DNA from: Corynebacterium glaucum
Lineage (GTDB): Bacteria > Actinomycetota > Actinomycetes > Mycobacteriales > Mycobacteriaceae
Assembly: GCF_002287505.1 (NCBI RefSeq)
Contig: NZ_CP019688.1
Location: 1,104,674-1,168,673, forward strand
Length of the DNA: 64,000 bases
Direction of reading: 5' to 3'
Position numbers and translations under genes: made by a program. Below, piece after piece: positions 1-8,177 of this stretch. Numbering within the stretch: position 1 is the stretch's first letter; the number at the start of each line of letters is the position of its first letter. Under the pieces are notes generated by a model. That model did no database searches. It worked only from the letters and a program-made list of their open reading frames with translations, and was not told where the DNA came from.

Positions 1-564
1 CTCGCGGGAGAGGCGCGAGCGCTCCTCGGCGACTCCGGCCGCGTGCTCGGCGGCGGCGAGCTCGAGTTGGGCGGCCTGCAGATCCGCGGCGAGCTGGCGG
101 TAGTGCTCCGCGTCGGCGCGAAGCACCTGGTAAGCGTGCACGATGCCGACGGCCAAAATCGTGCCAATCGTGGGGCCAATGAGGCCGCCGATGCCGCTTC
201 CTGGGACGGTGACCGTGAGGGTGTAGGCCAACAGGCCTGCGGTGACGGCGAGCCCCCACCCGGTGGGCAAGACGAAACACGCAACCATGACCAGCGGGAA
301 CTCCAGCCAGACGAAGGTGGGGGAGAGTGCGGCGAGGATGATCCAGAGCACGATGACCGCGGTGAGCCATACAGCCGCCTGGCCGTGTGTGTAGGCGCGA
401 CCGCGGTTCTGGTGCACCGTGCCGAAGAGGTAGATGGCGGCGAACGCGGTGACTACGCACATCGTGAGCCACGAGCGGGTGCCGATCAGTCCCACCACCA
501 ACAGGACGGCGACGAGCACGTGCAGGCTCACGCGCAGTGTGGCCAAGATCCGGTTCGAGCTCAT
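1..564 (-). CDS. chrS: Sensor histidine kinase, N-terminal part (ChrS-like, runs off the window)
   Basis: The reverse strand reads open for 188 codons from an ATG at 564 to the window edge; the kinase core is outside. The visible part is an N-terminal membrane domain of about five to six hydrophobic segments (for example LHVLVAVLLVVGLIG, WLTAVIVLWIILAAL), then a helical stretch ending EERSRLSRE, which in NarL-type kinases directly precedes the phospho-accepting His (REIHD). It diverges from a permease and an ATPase that match HrtB and HrtA. In C. glutamicum and C. diphtheriae the heme-responsive kinase ChrS sits divergently beside hrtBA, so I infer that this is the heme-sensing kinase and that its response regulator gene lies just outside. 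The ChrS name rests on context plus topology; the phospho-acceptor residue itself is not visible. Confidence 0.75.
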   Translation of the reverse strand, partial: MSSNRILATLRVSLHVLVAVLLVVGLIGTRSWLTMCVVTAFAAIYLFGTVHQNRGRAYTHGQAAVWLTAVIVLWIILAALSPTFVWLEFPLVMVACFVLPTGWGLAVTAGLLAYTLTVTVPGSGIGGLIGPTIGTILAVGIVHAYQVLRADAEHYRQLAADLQAAQLELAAAEHAAGVAEERSRLSRE

Positions 565-607
565 GCGCGCAACACTAGCGCGCAGCACCTACAGCTAGGG
601 GGACGGC

Positions 608-629
608 GAATCAACCGATCGGTTGATTC
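608..629. promoter_or_regulatory. Perfect 22-bp palindrome in the chrS/hrtB divergent promoter region
   Basis: The half-site GAATCAACCGA is followed without a gap by its exact reverse complement, giving a 22-bp perfect dyad midway between the divergent kinase (start 564) and permease (start 687). It has no T tract, so it is not a terminator. A dimeric regulator, most plausibly the partner response regulator of the kinase, is the likely ligand. A third, looser copy of the half-site (TTTCAACCG) follows at about 632. Confidence 0.6.
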
Positions 630-686
630 CGATTTCAACCGGCTTCCCGATGTCTCAATGCCCTGGTCAGCGCCACAATCGGAGCC

Positions 687-1667
687 ATGTTCGTAGCAAT
701 TCGAGAAATCAAGAAAGCGAAGGGGCGCTTCGGGCTGATCGTTGGCACCGTCGCGTTGATCACCCTTCTCGTTGTTGTCCTTACCGGCCTGACCTCGGGT
801 CTGGGCAAGCAGAACACGTCTGCGCTGGAGGCACTCGCGCCAGAAGCTGTGGTGTTTGAGGACCCGGAGAATCCGTCCTTCACCACTTCCCGCGTAGACG
901 CAAAGGACGGCACCGTGCCGCTGGGCACCGGCCAAACCCTGATGCAGGCCGCCGACGGCGAAGAGGACTCCGTCGCCGTCCTCGCGTTGCCGAGCGGCAC
1001 CGAGCTACCTGGCGGTGAAGTGCTGGGCAGCGGCGCTGTCGCGTCGGAGTCGATCGGGCTTGCCGCTGGCGAGTCGGTGCGTATCGGCCCGGCCGAGACG
1101 ACCGTCGACACGGTCACAGGTGACTTGCAGTTCTCCCACACTCCGGTGATCTGGGTGCCCACCGAGATCTGGCAGCAGGCGTTCCACACCGACGCGGACG
1201 GCACCGTGCTGCTTTCTCAGGACGCGCACATTGAGGGCGGCGTGAGCCTGAAGGAGTCCTTCCAGGGTCTGGCGGCATACGGCTCCGAGCGGGGATCGTT
1301 GATGCTCATCCAAGGCTTCCTCTACGCCATCGCGGCGCTGGTGATCATCGCGTTCCTCACCGTGTGGACCATGCAGCGCACTCGAGACCTGGCAATCCTC
1401 AAGGCCATCGGCGCATCGAACAAGTACCTGATGAAGGACGCGCTCGGCCAGTCCGCAGTACTGCTCGCACTCGGTGTCCTGGTCGGCGGCCTCGGCGCCT
1501 TCGGCATCGGCATGGCCATGGCCGGCGTCGCGCCCTTCACGCTTTCCGCGCCTGTGATCGCCGCGCCGCCGGTCGCCGTGTGGGTGCTCGGCATGGCCGG
1601 TGCACTCCTGGCAACCCGCTCCATCACCAAAATCAACCCGCAAAGCGCACTTGGAGGTGTCGCGTAA
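687..1667 (+). CDS. hrtB: Heme exporter permease HrtB (FtsX/MacB-type)
   Basis: A 326-residue FtsX-type ABC permease. It begins MFVAIREIKKAKGRF, with one membrane helix at about residues 15-40, a periplasmic-type domain of roughly 170 residues, then three C-terminal helices (around 210-230, 255-280 and 285-310) flanking the cytosolic coupling motif RTRDLAILKAIGA, typical of FtsX/MacB permeases. The start MFxAIRxIxxAKGRF and the length match corynebacterial HrtB. It is followed by the ATPase with a stop/start overlap (TAATG), so the two are translationally coupled. By homology HrtBA pumps excess heme out of the membrane under ChrSA control. A GGAG-like ribosome site sits just before the ATG. 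Confidence 0.85.
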   Translation: MFVAIREIKKAKGRFGLIVGTVALITLLVVVLTGLTSGLGKQNTSALEALAPEAVVFEDPENPSFTTSRVDAKDGTVPLGTGQTLMQAADGEEDSVAVLALPSGTELPGGEVLGSGAVASESIGLAAGESVRIGPAETTVDTVTGDLQFSHTPVIWVPTEIWQQAFHTDADGTVLLSQDAHIEGGVSLKESFQGLAAYGSERGSLMLIQGFLYAIAALVIIAFLTVWTMQRTRDLAILKAIGASNKYLMKDALGQSAVLLALGVLVGGLGAFGIGMAMAGVAPFTLSAPVIAAPPVAVWVLGMAGALLATRSITKINPQSALGGVA

Positions 1668-2320
1668 TGTCAAACGCCAATCTCGAGCTCAACAACGTCA
1701 CAGTCACCTTCCAAGACGGCCAGGAGCGCCTCACCGTACTCGACAACTTGGACTTCACAGCAGAACCCGGCCAGCTCACCTTCGTCGTTGGCGAATCCGG
1801 CTCCGGCAAGTCCACACTGCTCTCAGTCGCAGCCGGCCTGATTCAGCCCGATTCCGGCACCGCCACGCTCGGCGGGGTAGAGATCAATGACGAGGTGCGC
1901 CGCGACAAGATCGGCATGATCTTCCAGCAAGCTAACCTCATCTCCGCCCTCAACGTCCGCGACCAGCTCCTGGTCACCGACCACTTGCGAGGCATGAAGC
2001 CCCGCAAGAATAGGGCCGATGAGCTGCTCGCCGCCGTCGGCCTCGAGGACTTGGGCGACCGCGACATGAAGGCGCTCTCCGGCGGGCAGCGCCAGCGCGT
2101 CGGCATCGCTCGAGCGCTCATGGGGGAGCCGGAGCTAGTGCTTGCCGACGAACCCACCGCCGCACTGGACCACGAGCGTTCCGAGGACATTGTCGCGTTG
2201 CTTCGCTGGCTGGTAGAAGATCGCGGCATTGCCTGCGGATTCGTGACCCACGACCGCTCGCTGATTACGGAGGGCGATGCCGTCTTCGAGATGGATAAGC
2301 GCGCAGCAGCGCTGGTCTAA
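1667..2320 (+). CDS. hrtA: Heme exporter ATP-binding protein HrtA
   Basis: An ABC ATPase of 217 residues. The start is the ATG that overlaps the hrtB stop codon (TAATG); an upstream in-frame extension exists but runs inside hrtB and is not used. Visible motifs are Walker A GESGSGKST, Q-loop IFQQANL, signature LSGGQRQR, Walker B LVLADEPTAALD and H-loop FVTHDRS. It is the energy-supplying partner of the preceding FtsX-type permease, with which it should form a MacB-like exporter. The substrate (heme) is inferred from the permease sequence and the divergent ChrS-like kinase. Confidence 0.85.
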   Translation: MSNANLELNNVTVTFQDGQERLTVLDNLDFTAEPGQLTFVVGESGSGKSTLLSVAAGLIQPDSGTATLGGVEINDEVRRDKIGMIFQQANLISALNVRDQLLVTDHLRGMKPRKNRADELLAAVGLEDLGDRDMKALSGGQRQRVGIARALMGEPELVLADEPTAALDHERSEDIVALLRWLVEDRGIACGFVTHDRSLITEGDAVFEMDKRAAALV

Positions 2321-2330
2321 ACGGTCTGCA

Positions 2331-2347
2331 TGCGCTGGGTTAGCGCA
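2331..2347. terminator. Short hairpin between convergent hrtA and ACT gene
   Basis: TGCGCT and AGCGCA pair around a 5-nt loop in the 19-bp gap between the two convergent genes and the first bases of the ACT gene's 3' end. There is no T tract, so it is at best a weak bidirectional terminator. Confidence 0.3.
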
Positions 2348-3005
2348 GCATCGCGCCGATGATCGCGCCAAGGTCGCCGATATGGGTGACCTCTGACGCC
2401 AAATAATCCGGCCCACCCACGCGGCCGACTACAAGGACGAGGTCGGTCCCGGTCAACGGTGCGACCGCAAGGGCTGTGTCCAACAGGCCCCACCCCTCCG
2501 GTACCCACGGCTCAGACTCGGCGTCCAGCACCCGCGGTCCGTCGAGTTCGATCACCGGAGGCCGGGAGCCGTCGTCGCCTGGAGCCGCGTCCGAGGCGGC
2601 CACGCGCTCCATACCGTCGCCAACACTTTGCAGCACCACAGCCCAAGACGAAGTCATGGTCCGCGGCATCAAGTCCACAAGCTCATTCAGCGCGCCTTCG
2701 CGGCTTCTCGCTTCCTGCGCAACACGGGCCAGCATCTGTACTTGTCCCCGACGGTCAACGCGACCGGTAAACGGGCGGATCGAATCGACCTCGACCCCCT
2801 CCACCTCGGCGGACGCGGTAATCACCGCGTCGATCATGGTCCCGGTGGGAAGTTCCACGACGATGTCGTCCGTGACCATCCCGTCGGGACTCGTGTGCAC
2901 AATGTCGACGGACTTGATGTTCGCGCCTGCTAACCCGAAGGCCTCGGCGAGCTCGCCTAGGCTGCCGGGGACGTCCGGAATGGACACGCGAATGAGGTAG
3001 GCCAT
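2340..3005 (-). CDS. ACT-domain amino-acid-binding protein
   Basis: The 221-residue protein opens with a clear ACT domain (AYLIRVSIPDVPGSLGELAEA, residues 2-22, continuing to about 75) of the kind that binds amino acids in regulatory proteins. The remainder (about 90-221) has no catalytic motif I recognise and ends with a possible second small alpha/beta domain (LVLVVGRVGGPDY). It diverges from gatC with 123 bp between the starts, an arrangement I recall from other corynebacteria. An AAGGAG ribosome site lies just before the ATG. The function is unknown; a sensor or regulatory role in amino acid metabolism is only an inference from the ACT fold. Confidence 0.75.
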   Translation of the reverse strand: MAYLIRVSIPDVPGSLGELAEAFGLAGANIKSVDIVHTSPDGMVTDDIVVELPTGTMIDAVITASAEVEGVEVDSIRPFTGRVDRRGQVQMLARVAQEARSREGALNELVDLMPRTMTSSWAVVLQSVGDGMERVAASDAAPGDDGSRPPVIELDGPRVLDAESEPWVPEGWGLLDTALAVAPLTGTDLVLVVGRVGGPDYLASEVTHIGDLGAIIGAMLR

Positions 3006-3079
3006 GGCTCCTTTTATAACACCCGGCGCGTTCGCTGCGGGTGCTGGTTCCCGCCGTCCGTCGGCTGCAGACGGTGCCG

Positions 3080-3085
3080 TAAGAT
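3080..3085 (+). promoter_or_regulatory. Candidate -10 element for gatCA
   Basis: TAAGAT lies 43 bp before the gatC GTG start, in the only noncoding gap upstream of the gatC-gatA pair. No convincing -35 is visible, as is common in corynebacteria. Confidence 0.35.
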
Positions 3086-3128
3086 GAAGCCGTTGATTGC
3101 AAAACCACGCGACTTGAAGGAATCAGTA

Positions 3129-3428
3129 GTGGCTGAGATTTCACGCGACGAGGTGTCGCGCATCGCTCGTTTGGCGCGTATCGCGCTGAACGACGACGAG
3201 CTTGACCAGATCGCCGGGCAGTTGGACACCATCATCGAGGCCGTTTCTGCGGTGCAGCAGGTAGATACTGACGGTGTCATCCCGATGAGCCACCCGCACT
3301 CGGTGGAGGCGGAGATGCGCGAGGATATCCAGCGCACCACGCTGACTCAGGAACAAGCATTGGATCAAGCACCCGCAGTTGAAGATGACCGCTTCGTGGT
3401 TCCGCAGATTCTCGGCGAGGGGGAGTAA
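3129..3428 (+). CDS. gatC: Glutamyl/aspartyl-tRNA amidotransferase subunit C
   Basis: A 99-residue GatC, the small subunit that stabilises the GatCAB transamidosome, which converts Glu-tRNA(Gln) to Gln-tRNA(Gln) (and Asp-tRNA(Asn) to Asn-tRNA(Asn)). The start is GTG at 3129, giving VAEISRDEVSRIARLARIAL, the conserved GatC opening; a GAAGGA ribosome site precedes it by about 9 nt. An upstream in-frame ATG would add 15 residues that lack similarity to the family. gatA follows after 6 nt, so the two form an operon; gatB is 16 kb downstream. Confidence 0.93.
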   Translation: MAEISRDEVSRIARLARIALNDDELDQIAGQLDTIIEAVSAVQQVDTDGVIPMSHPHSVEAEMREDIQRTTLTQEQALDQAPAVEDDRFVVPQILGEGE

Positions 3429-3434
3429 CACAGC

Positions 3435-4931
3435 ATGACTACATACACGCTGCCAACTGAGGGCTTGGTGTCCAAGCCGGCACACGAGCTCGCCGCGATG
3501 ATTCAGGCCGGTGAGATCACCTCCCGCGAGGTCACGCAGGCCTTCCTGGACCGCATTGCGGAGACCGACGGCGAGATTGGCGCGTTCCTCCACGTCGGTC
3601 CTGAGGAAGCGCTCGCAGCTGCCGATGCCGTGGACGCACAAGTAAATGAGGGCGGTACACCCGCCTCCGCGCTCGCAGGTGTGCCACTGGCACTGAAAGA
3701 CCTGTTGGTGACCACCGATGCGCCGACCACTGCGGCGTCGAAAATGCTCGAGGGCTACATGAGCCCGTACGACGCGACCGTCGTGAAGAAGCTGCGCGAG
3801 GCTGGCATTCCGATCCTGGGCAAGACGAACTTGGACGAGTTCGCAATGGGCTCTTCGACCGAGAACTCCGCGTACAAGAAGACGAAGAACCCGCACGACC
3901 TTGAGCGCGTACCGGGTGGTTCCGGTGGCGGCACCGCGGCGGCACTCGCCGCTGGTCAGGCCCCGCTCGGCATCGGTACGGACACCGGCGGCTCCATCCG
4001 CCAGCCGGCGTCGCTTACCGGCACCGTGGGAGTCAAGCCCACGTACGGCGGCGTGAGCCGCTACGGCGTTATCGCTTGTGCCTCCTCGCTCGACCAGGTG
4101 GGCCCGTGCGCGAATACCGTGCTCGATACTGCGCTGTTGCACGAGATCATCGGCGGGCACGACGAGTTCGACGCCACGAGCGTCGATAAGCAAATGCCCT
4201 CTCTGGCTGATGCCGCGCGAGAGGGTGCCAAGGGTGATTTGAGCGGCGTGAAGATCGGCCGGATCAAGCAGTTCAACCGCCCGGGCACCCAGGATGGTGT
4301 ACGCGAGCGCATTGATGCAGCCTACGAGCAGCTTGCGGCCCAGGGCGCGGAAATCGTCGAGGTCGACTGCCCGAGCTTCGACGACGTCATGGGCGCGTAC
4401 TACATCATCCAGATGTCCGAGGTGAGCTCGAACCTCGCTCGTTTCGACGGCATGCGCTACGGCCTGCGCACCGGCGACGACGGCACCCACTCCGCCGAAG
4501 AGGTCATGGCGATCACCCGCGGCGAGGGTTTCGGTTCCGAGGTCAAGCGCCGCATCATCCTGGGCACCTACGCGCTCTCGGTCGGTTACTACGACGCTTA
4601 CTACCTGCAGGCTCAGCGCGTGCGTACCCTTATCGCCCAGGATTTCGAGAGGGCTTTTGAGCTTTGCGACGTCATCGCTGGTCCCGCTGTTCCGTCGACG
4701 GCTTTCAAGCTCGGCGAGAAGGTCGACGATCCGCTGGCGATGTACAACTTCGACCTGTTCACCCTGCCGCTGAACCTGGCTGGGCTGCCGGGCATGTCGG
4801 TGCCGGTGGGCATGGCCAGCGATACTGGTCTGCCGGTCGGCCTGCAGCTGATTGCGCCGGCGTTTGCCGATGACCGGATCTACCGGGTAGGCGCAGCAGT
4901 TGAGGCTGGTCTCGCGGCAAGTGAGAACTAA
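3435..4931 (+). CDS. gatA: Glutamyl/aspartyl-tRNA amidotransferase subunit A (amidase)
   Basis: A 498-residue amidase-signature enzyme that releases ammonia from glutamine for the GatCAB complex. The Ser-cisSer-Lys triad region is visible: LALKDLLVT (Lys), then the glycine/serine signature [14 protein letters not shown] and [12 protein letters not shown], whose Ser (about residue 187) is the expected nucleophile. Length and motif order fit GatA. It is co-transcribed with gatC (6-nt gap), and its 3' end overlaps the start of the MFS gene. Confidence 0.95.
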   Translation: MTTYTLPTEGLVSKPAHELAAMIQAGEITSREVTQAFLDRIAETDGEIGAFLHVGPEEALAAADAVDAQVNEGGTPASALAGVPLALKDLLVTTDAPTTAASKMLEGYMSPYDATVVKKLREAGIPILGKTNLDEFAMGSSTENSAYKKTKNPHDLERVPGGSGGGTAAALAAGQAPLGIGTDTGGSIRQPASLTGTVGVKPTYGGVSRYGVIACASSLDQVGPCANTVLDTALLHEIIGGHDEFDATSVDKQMPSLADAAREGAKGDLSGVKIGRIKQFNRPGTQDGVRERIDAAYEQLAAQGAEIVEVDCPSFDDVMGAYYIIQMSEVSSNLARFDGMRYGLRTGDDGTHSAEEVMAITRGEGFGSEVKRRIILGTYALSVGYYDAYYLQAQRVRTLIAQDFERAFELCDVIAGPAVPSTAFKLGEKVDDPLAMYNFDLFTLPLNLAGLPGMSVPVGMASDTGLPVGLQLIAPAFADDRIYRVGAAVEAGLAASEN

Positions 4932-6261
4932 CCACTGGAGTACCCTCGCGGCCCTTTCCGCTGGGTACTTTCTAGTCCTCTTCGACCAGGGCTTTATGCC
5001 GGTGGTCACCCCGCTCTTACCATTCGAGGTCACCAACTCTGTGTGGCTGACCAGCATGTTCCTGCTGTTCTCTGTCGCGCCGATGCCGGCCGCGGGACGG
5101 TTAGGTGACGCTTTTGGTCACAGGCGGATGTTCCTTCTTGGGCTTGCAATTACGGCGGCCGGCCTGCTGCTGGCAGGTTCATCCTGGTCCTTTGCGGCGC
5201 TCGTGGTGGGCCGTGCGGCCCAGGGCCTCGGCGTGGCCATCTTCCTGCCGCAGGCGTTCGCGGTCCTGCCGAAGGTGTTCCCGGAGCAGCTTCAAGGCCG
5301 CGCGTTCGCAGCCTGGGGTGTCATCGGCTCCGTAGCGTCGCTGCTTGGCCCGATTGTCGGTGGCGCGATCGCGCAGTCGCAGGGGTGGCGCGCGGCGTTC
5401 TTCGTCCAAGCGGCGCTGTGCGCTGTGGCGCTGCTGGCTGCGGCGATCTGGGTTCCGCAACTTCCGAAGGCGCAGGTACGCGTGCCCGTGTTGGGTGTGC
5501 TGTTGTCCTTCGGCGGCCTCGGCTCGCTGGTGTACGGCATTCAGTACGGCGGCTGGCTCAGCATCCTCTTCGGTGTGCTCTGCTTAGCACTGCTGGTCCT
5601 GGCCGCTCGCAACGGCCAGGACCAGGGCTTTCTGCCGCTGTACCTGCTGCGAGATCGCACCTTCGCGTTTGGCACTGTCGCCATCTTCGCCATGGGTTTC
5701 TCGGTAGCCTCGATGTTTATCCCGATGATGTACTGGCTGCAAACTGTCGCCGGCGCAAGCCCAACGATGTCGGGGTTCATCACTGCGCCGATGTCGGTGG
5801 TTGCATTCGTGGCAACTCCGGTCGCCGGCTATCTCACGGACAAGCGCGACCCGCGCCGTCTCTGCGTCGCCGGGTTCGCCGTGCAGGCGGTAGCTATTGC
5901 TCTGGCTATCGCGTTGATCCTGGGCTCTGCGGAGCCGGCGTGGTTCGGTCTCACGACAGCGCTCCTTGGGTTGGGCAGCGCATTCGTGTGGGCTCCGAAC
6001 GCAGCGTTGACCATGCGCGGCATTCCAGAGGCTGACGCCGGTGCAGCTTCCGGCTTGTACAACACCTCCCGCCAGGTGGGCAGCGTGCTTGGCGTGGCGC
6101 TCGTTGGCGCGGTACTTGCCACCGGAGAGATCGCCGACACCGCAGCTCCAGCGATGGCACTGCCGCTTGTCGCGTTCCTCGTTGGCGTGGTCAGCGCACT
6201 GCTGCTCAGTCGCACCGTGGCGAATCCCCCGCGCACTGCCAGCGCTCTGGCTTCGCGCTAG
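4921..6261 (+). CDS. MFS drug/metabolite exporter (DHA2-like)
   Basis: About 446 residues, almost entirely hydrophobic, with at least 12 membrane segments. The MFS motif A-like loop [16 protein letters not shown] follows the second helix, and a mid-protein loop TDKRDPRR follows the ninth. The first helix contains the charged FDQGF pattern seen in DHA2-type H+-antiporters. The start is uncertain: GTG at 4921 (overlapping the end of gatA by 11 nt) gives a compact N-terminus, while a TTG at 4900 would add 7 residues; neither has a strong ribosome site. The overlap implies translational coupling to gatA, but the substrate cannot be told. Confidence 0.8.
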   Translation: MRTNHWSTLAALSAGYFLVLFDQGFMPVVTPLLPFEVTNSVWLTSMFLLFSVAPMPAAGRLGDAFGHRRMFLLGLAITAAGLLLAGSSWSFAALVVGRAAQGLGVAIFLPQAFAVLPKVFPEQLQGRAFAAWGVIGSVASLLGPIVGGAIAQSQGWRAAFFVQAALCAVALLAAAIWVPQLPKAQVRVPVLGVLLSFGGLGSLVYGIQYGGWLSILFGVLCLALLVLAARNGQDQGFLPLYLLRDRTFAFGTVAIFAMGFSVASMFIPMMYWLQTVAGASPTMSGFITAPMSVVAFVATPVAGYLTDKRDPRRLCVAGFAVQAVAIALAIALILGSAEPAWFGLTTALLGLGSAFVWAPNAALTMRGIPEADAGAASGLYNTSRQVGSVLGVALVGAVLATGEIADTAAPAMALPLVAFLVGVVSALLLSRTVANPPRTASALASR

Positions 6262-6271
6262 GCTGGCAGCC

Positions 6272-7303
6272 ATGCGACTTGCCACTTTGACATCCGGCGG
6301 CGACTGCCCGGGCCTGAATGCCGTAATCCGCGGGATTGTGCGCACGGCCAACACGGAGTACTCGTCCACAGTGGTGGGCTACCTGGACGGGTGGGTCGGC
6401 TTGATGGAAGATCGCCGAGTTGACCTGTACGACGACGCCTACATCGACTCCATCCTGTTGCGCGGCGGCACCATCTTAGGCACCGGCCGCCTCCACCCGG
6501 ATAAGTTCAAAGCGGGCATCGACACGATTAAGGCGAACTTGGACGACGCCGGCATCGACGCGCTGATCGCCATCGGCGGCGAGGGCACGCTCAAGGGTGC
6601 CAAGTGGCTCTCCGACAACGGCATCCCGGTCGTCGGTGTGCCCAAGACCATCGACAACGACGTCGCGGCGACGGATTACACCTTCGGCTTCGATACCGCC
6701 GTTTCAGTCGCCACCGACGCCATCGATCGTCTCCATACCACCGCAGAATCCCACAACCGCATCCTCATCGTGGAGGTCATGGGCCGCCACGTCGGTTGGA
6801 TCGCGCTGCACGCCGGCATGGCTGGAGGTGCGCACTACACGGTCATCCCGGAAGAGCCGTTCGACATCGCCGACATTTGCAAGGCGATGGAGCGCCGCTT
6901 CCAGATGGGGGAGAAGTACGGCATCATCGTCGTCGCCGAGGGCGCGATCCCTAAGGAAGGCACCATGGATGCCGGCCTGGGCGAAGAAGACGAGTTCGGC
7001 CATAAGACGTTTACCGGAATGGGCCAGATCATCGCCGACGAGATCAAGGAGCGCCTGGGCTACGACGTGCGCACCACCGTCCTCGGCCACATCCAGCGTG
7101 GCGGTACCCCGACTGCGTATGACCGCGTGCTGGCCACCCGCTACGGCGTGCATGCCGCACGCGCCGCGCACGAGGGCCACTTCGATACTTGTGTCGCGCT
7201 CCACGGCGAGGACATTGAGCTGGTCCCGCTCGAAACGGCCGTCGCGCATCTCAAGCAGGTCCCGGAGGGCCGTTACCAAACCGCGAAGAGCATGTTCGGC
7301 TAA
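6272..7303 (+). CDS. pfkA: 6-phosphofructokinase
   Basis: A 343-residue phosphofructokinase, the committed glycolytic step from fructose 6-phosphate to fructose 1,6-bisphosphate. The start is the ATG giving [21 protein letters not shown]; a longer in-frame reading goes back into the MFS gene and is not used. The sugar-phosphate motif PKTIDNDV and [10 protein letters not shown] are present. The phosphodonor-determining positions are mixed: GGEGTLKGA carries the Gly expected for ATP-dependent enzymes, while VPKTIDND carries the Lys more usual in pyrophosphate enzymes. I recall the same combination in the ATP-dependent C. glutamicum enzyme. The downstream glycosylase starts at the next base after the stop. 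Confidence 0.95.
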   Translation: MRLATLTSGGDCPGLNAVIRGIVRTANTEYSSTVVGYLDGWVGLMEDRRVDLYDDAYIDSILLRGGTILGTGRLHPDKFKAGIDTIKANLDDAGIDALIAIGGEGTLKGAKWLSDNGIPVVGVPKTIDNDVAATDYTFGFDTAVSVATDAIDRLHTTAESHNRILIVEVMGRHVGWIALHAGMAGGAHYTVIPEEPFDIADICKAMERRFQMGEKYGIIVVAEGAIPKEGTMDAGLGEEDEFGHKTFTGMGQIIADEIKERLGYDVRTTVLGHIQRGGTPTAYDRVLATRYGVHAARAAHEGHFDTCVALHGEDIELVPLETAVAHLKQVPEGRYQTAKSMFG

Positions 7304-7825
7304 ATGCACGATCGCAATCTCGCGGACGCGCGGTTGTGGGTGGTTGGCATCAACCCGGGCGGGCGTTCAGAGGCCGTCGATGCCCCCTTTGCACACCCCG
7401 GCAACCGTTTCTGGCCAGCCATGTACGCAGCGGGCATAACCCCGTATCTTGTGGATGCCCGGAACGGCTTGTCTGTCGAAGATTCCGACATGCTCGCAGC
7501 TCAAGGCATCGGATTTACAAACCTTGCCGATCGTTTCACCGCGAAGGCGAGCGAGCTGTCCGACGATGAGCTCCGCCACGGGGGAGAGGCCCTCGTCCGC
7601 AAGGTTGAGCAATTCCAACCGGCAGGGCTCATGGTTGCAGGTATTGGAGCTTTTCGGATTGCTTTTCGACGGCCGCGTGCATCCCGTGGTCTCCAACCAG
7701 ACCCAATCGGATCTGCGGAAGTCTGGGTCGTCGGAAATCCCAGTGGCTTGAATGCCCACGAAACGGTGGACTCACTCGCCGCAAGTTATCGCGAGGTCTA
7801 CGAAGCCGTAATGGGGGATGATTGA
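7304..7825 (+). CDS. mug: Mug-type mismatch uracil/thymine-DNA glycosylase
   Basis: A 173-residue uracil-DNA glycosylase superfamily protein of the Mug/TDG branch (UDG family 2). Motif 1 is VVGINPGG, with the catalytic-loop Asn, followed by HPGNRFW; motif 2 is NPSGLNAH near residue 145. These enzymes remove uracil, thymine or etheno-cytosine opposite guanine in base-excision repair. The ATG abuts the pfkA stop (TAAATG), so it is translated from the pfkA transcript. The length is normal, with no sign of decay. Confidence 0.88.
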   Translation: MHDRNLADARLWVVGINPGGRSEAVDAPFAHPGNRFWPAMYAAGITPYLVDARNGLSVEDSDMLAAQGIGFTNLADRFTAKASELSDDELRHGGEALVRKVEQFQPAGLMVAGIGAFRIAFRRPRASRGLQPDPIGSAEVWVVGNPSGLNAHETVDSLAASYREVYEAVMGDD

Positions 7826-8177
7826 CCACCTGGCTTGATCCCGGTGTGTCCCTTCCGGTGATAAGCGGCAAGGTCACGGGTTAGCCTAGGCCCGCTCGCG
7901 CTCCGGCGGCTTTCAGCCTGCTATCCGCAATCGTCTTCTGTATTCGTGCTTTTCGAAACATATAAGGAACGGTTGCGCGGTTGCTCAATCAGCGAGGGTT
8001 GGGGCATGCCTCACTTTTCGGTGGATTTGAATTCATTGGGTTGGATGCCCGCTTAGTTCTCTGTGGCCCGGTTGGCTGGGTGGCAGCATTCGGCTTTGCC
8101 AAATCGTGATATGAACGTTATAAAAATTCTGTTAGTATGCAATGGTCGAACGTCGAAATCCGACCAAGGACTAACTC
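7826..8177. other. 352-bp gap before the polysaccharide cluster
   Basis: There is no convincing coding region here. The left half is GC-rich and the right half distinctly AT-richer (AAACATATAAGG, GTTATAAAAATTCTG). The only supported element is the promoter at 8096-8124. The composition shift marks the junction between conserved housekeeping genes and the accessory surface-polysaccharide cluster. Confidence 0.5.
8096..8124 (+). promoter_or_regulatory. Candidate sigma-A promoter of the polysaccharide cluster
   Basis: TTGCCA (8096-8101), a 17-bp spacer and TATAAA (8119-8124) give an almost canonical housekeeping promoter 54 bp ahead of the first gene's ATG. An AAGGAC ribosome site precedes that ATG. 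Confidence 0.55.

Noticed and set aside
43..696. A 217-codon plus-strand frame at the left edge
   Set aside because: It is antisense to the sensor kinase, has low-complexity basic/acidic composition, and runs over the divergent promoter and the palindrome. The minus-strand frame has membrane helices and a kinase-type junction.
3141..5057. A 638-codon minus-strand frame across gatC-gatA
   Set aside because: It is antisense to two certain genes; its His/Arg/Val-rich composition is a typical high-GC shadow and no domain is visible.
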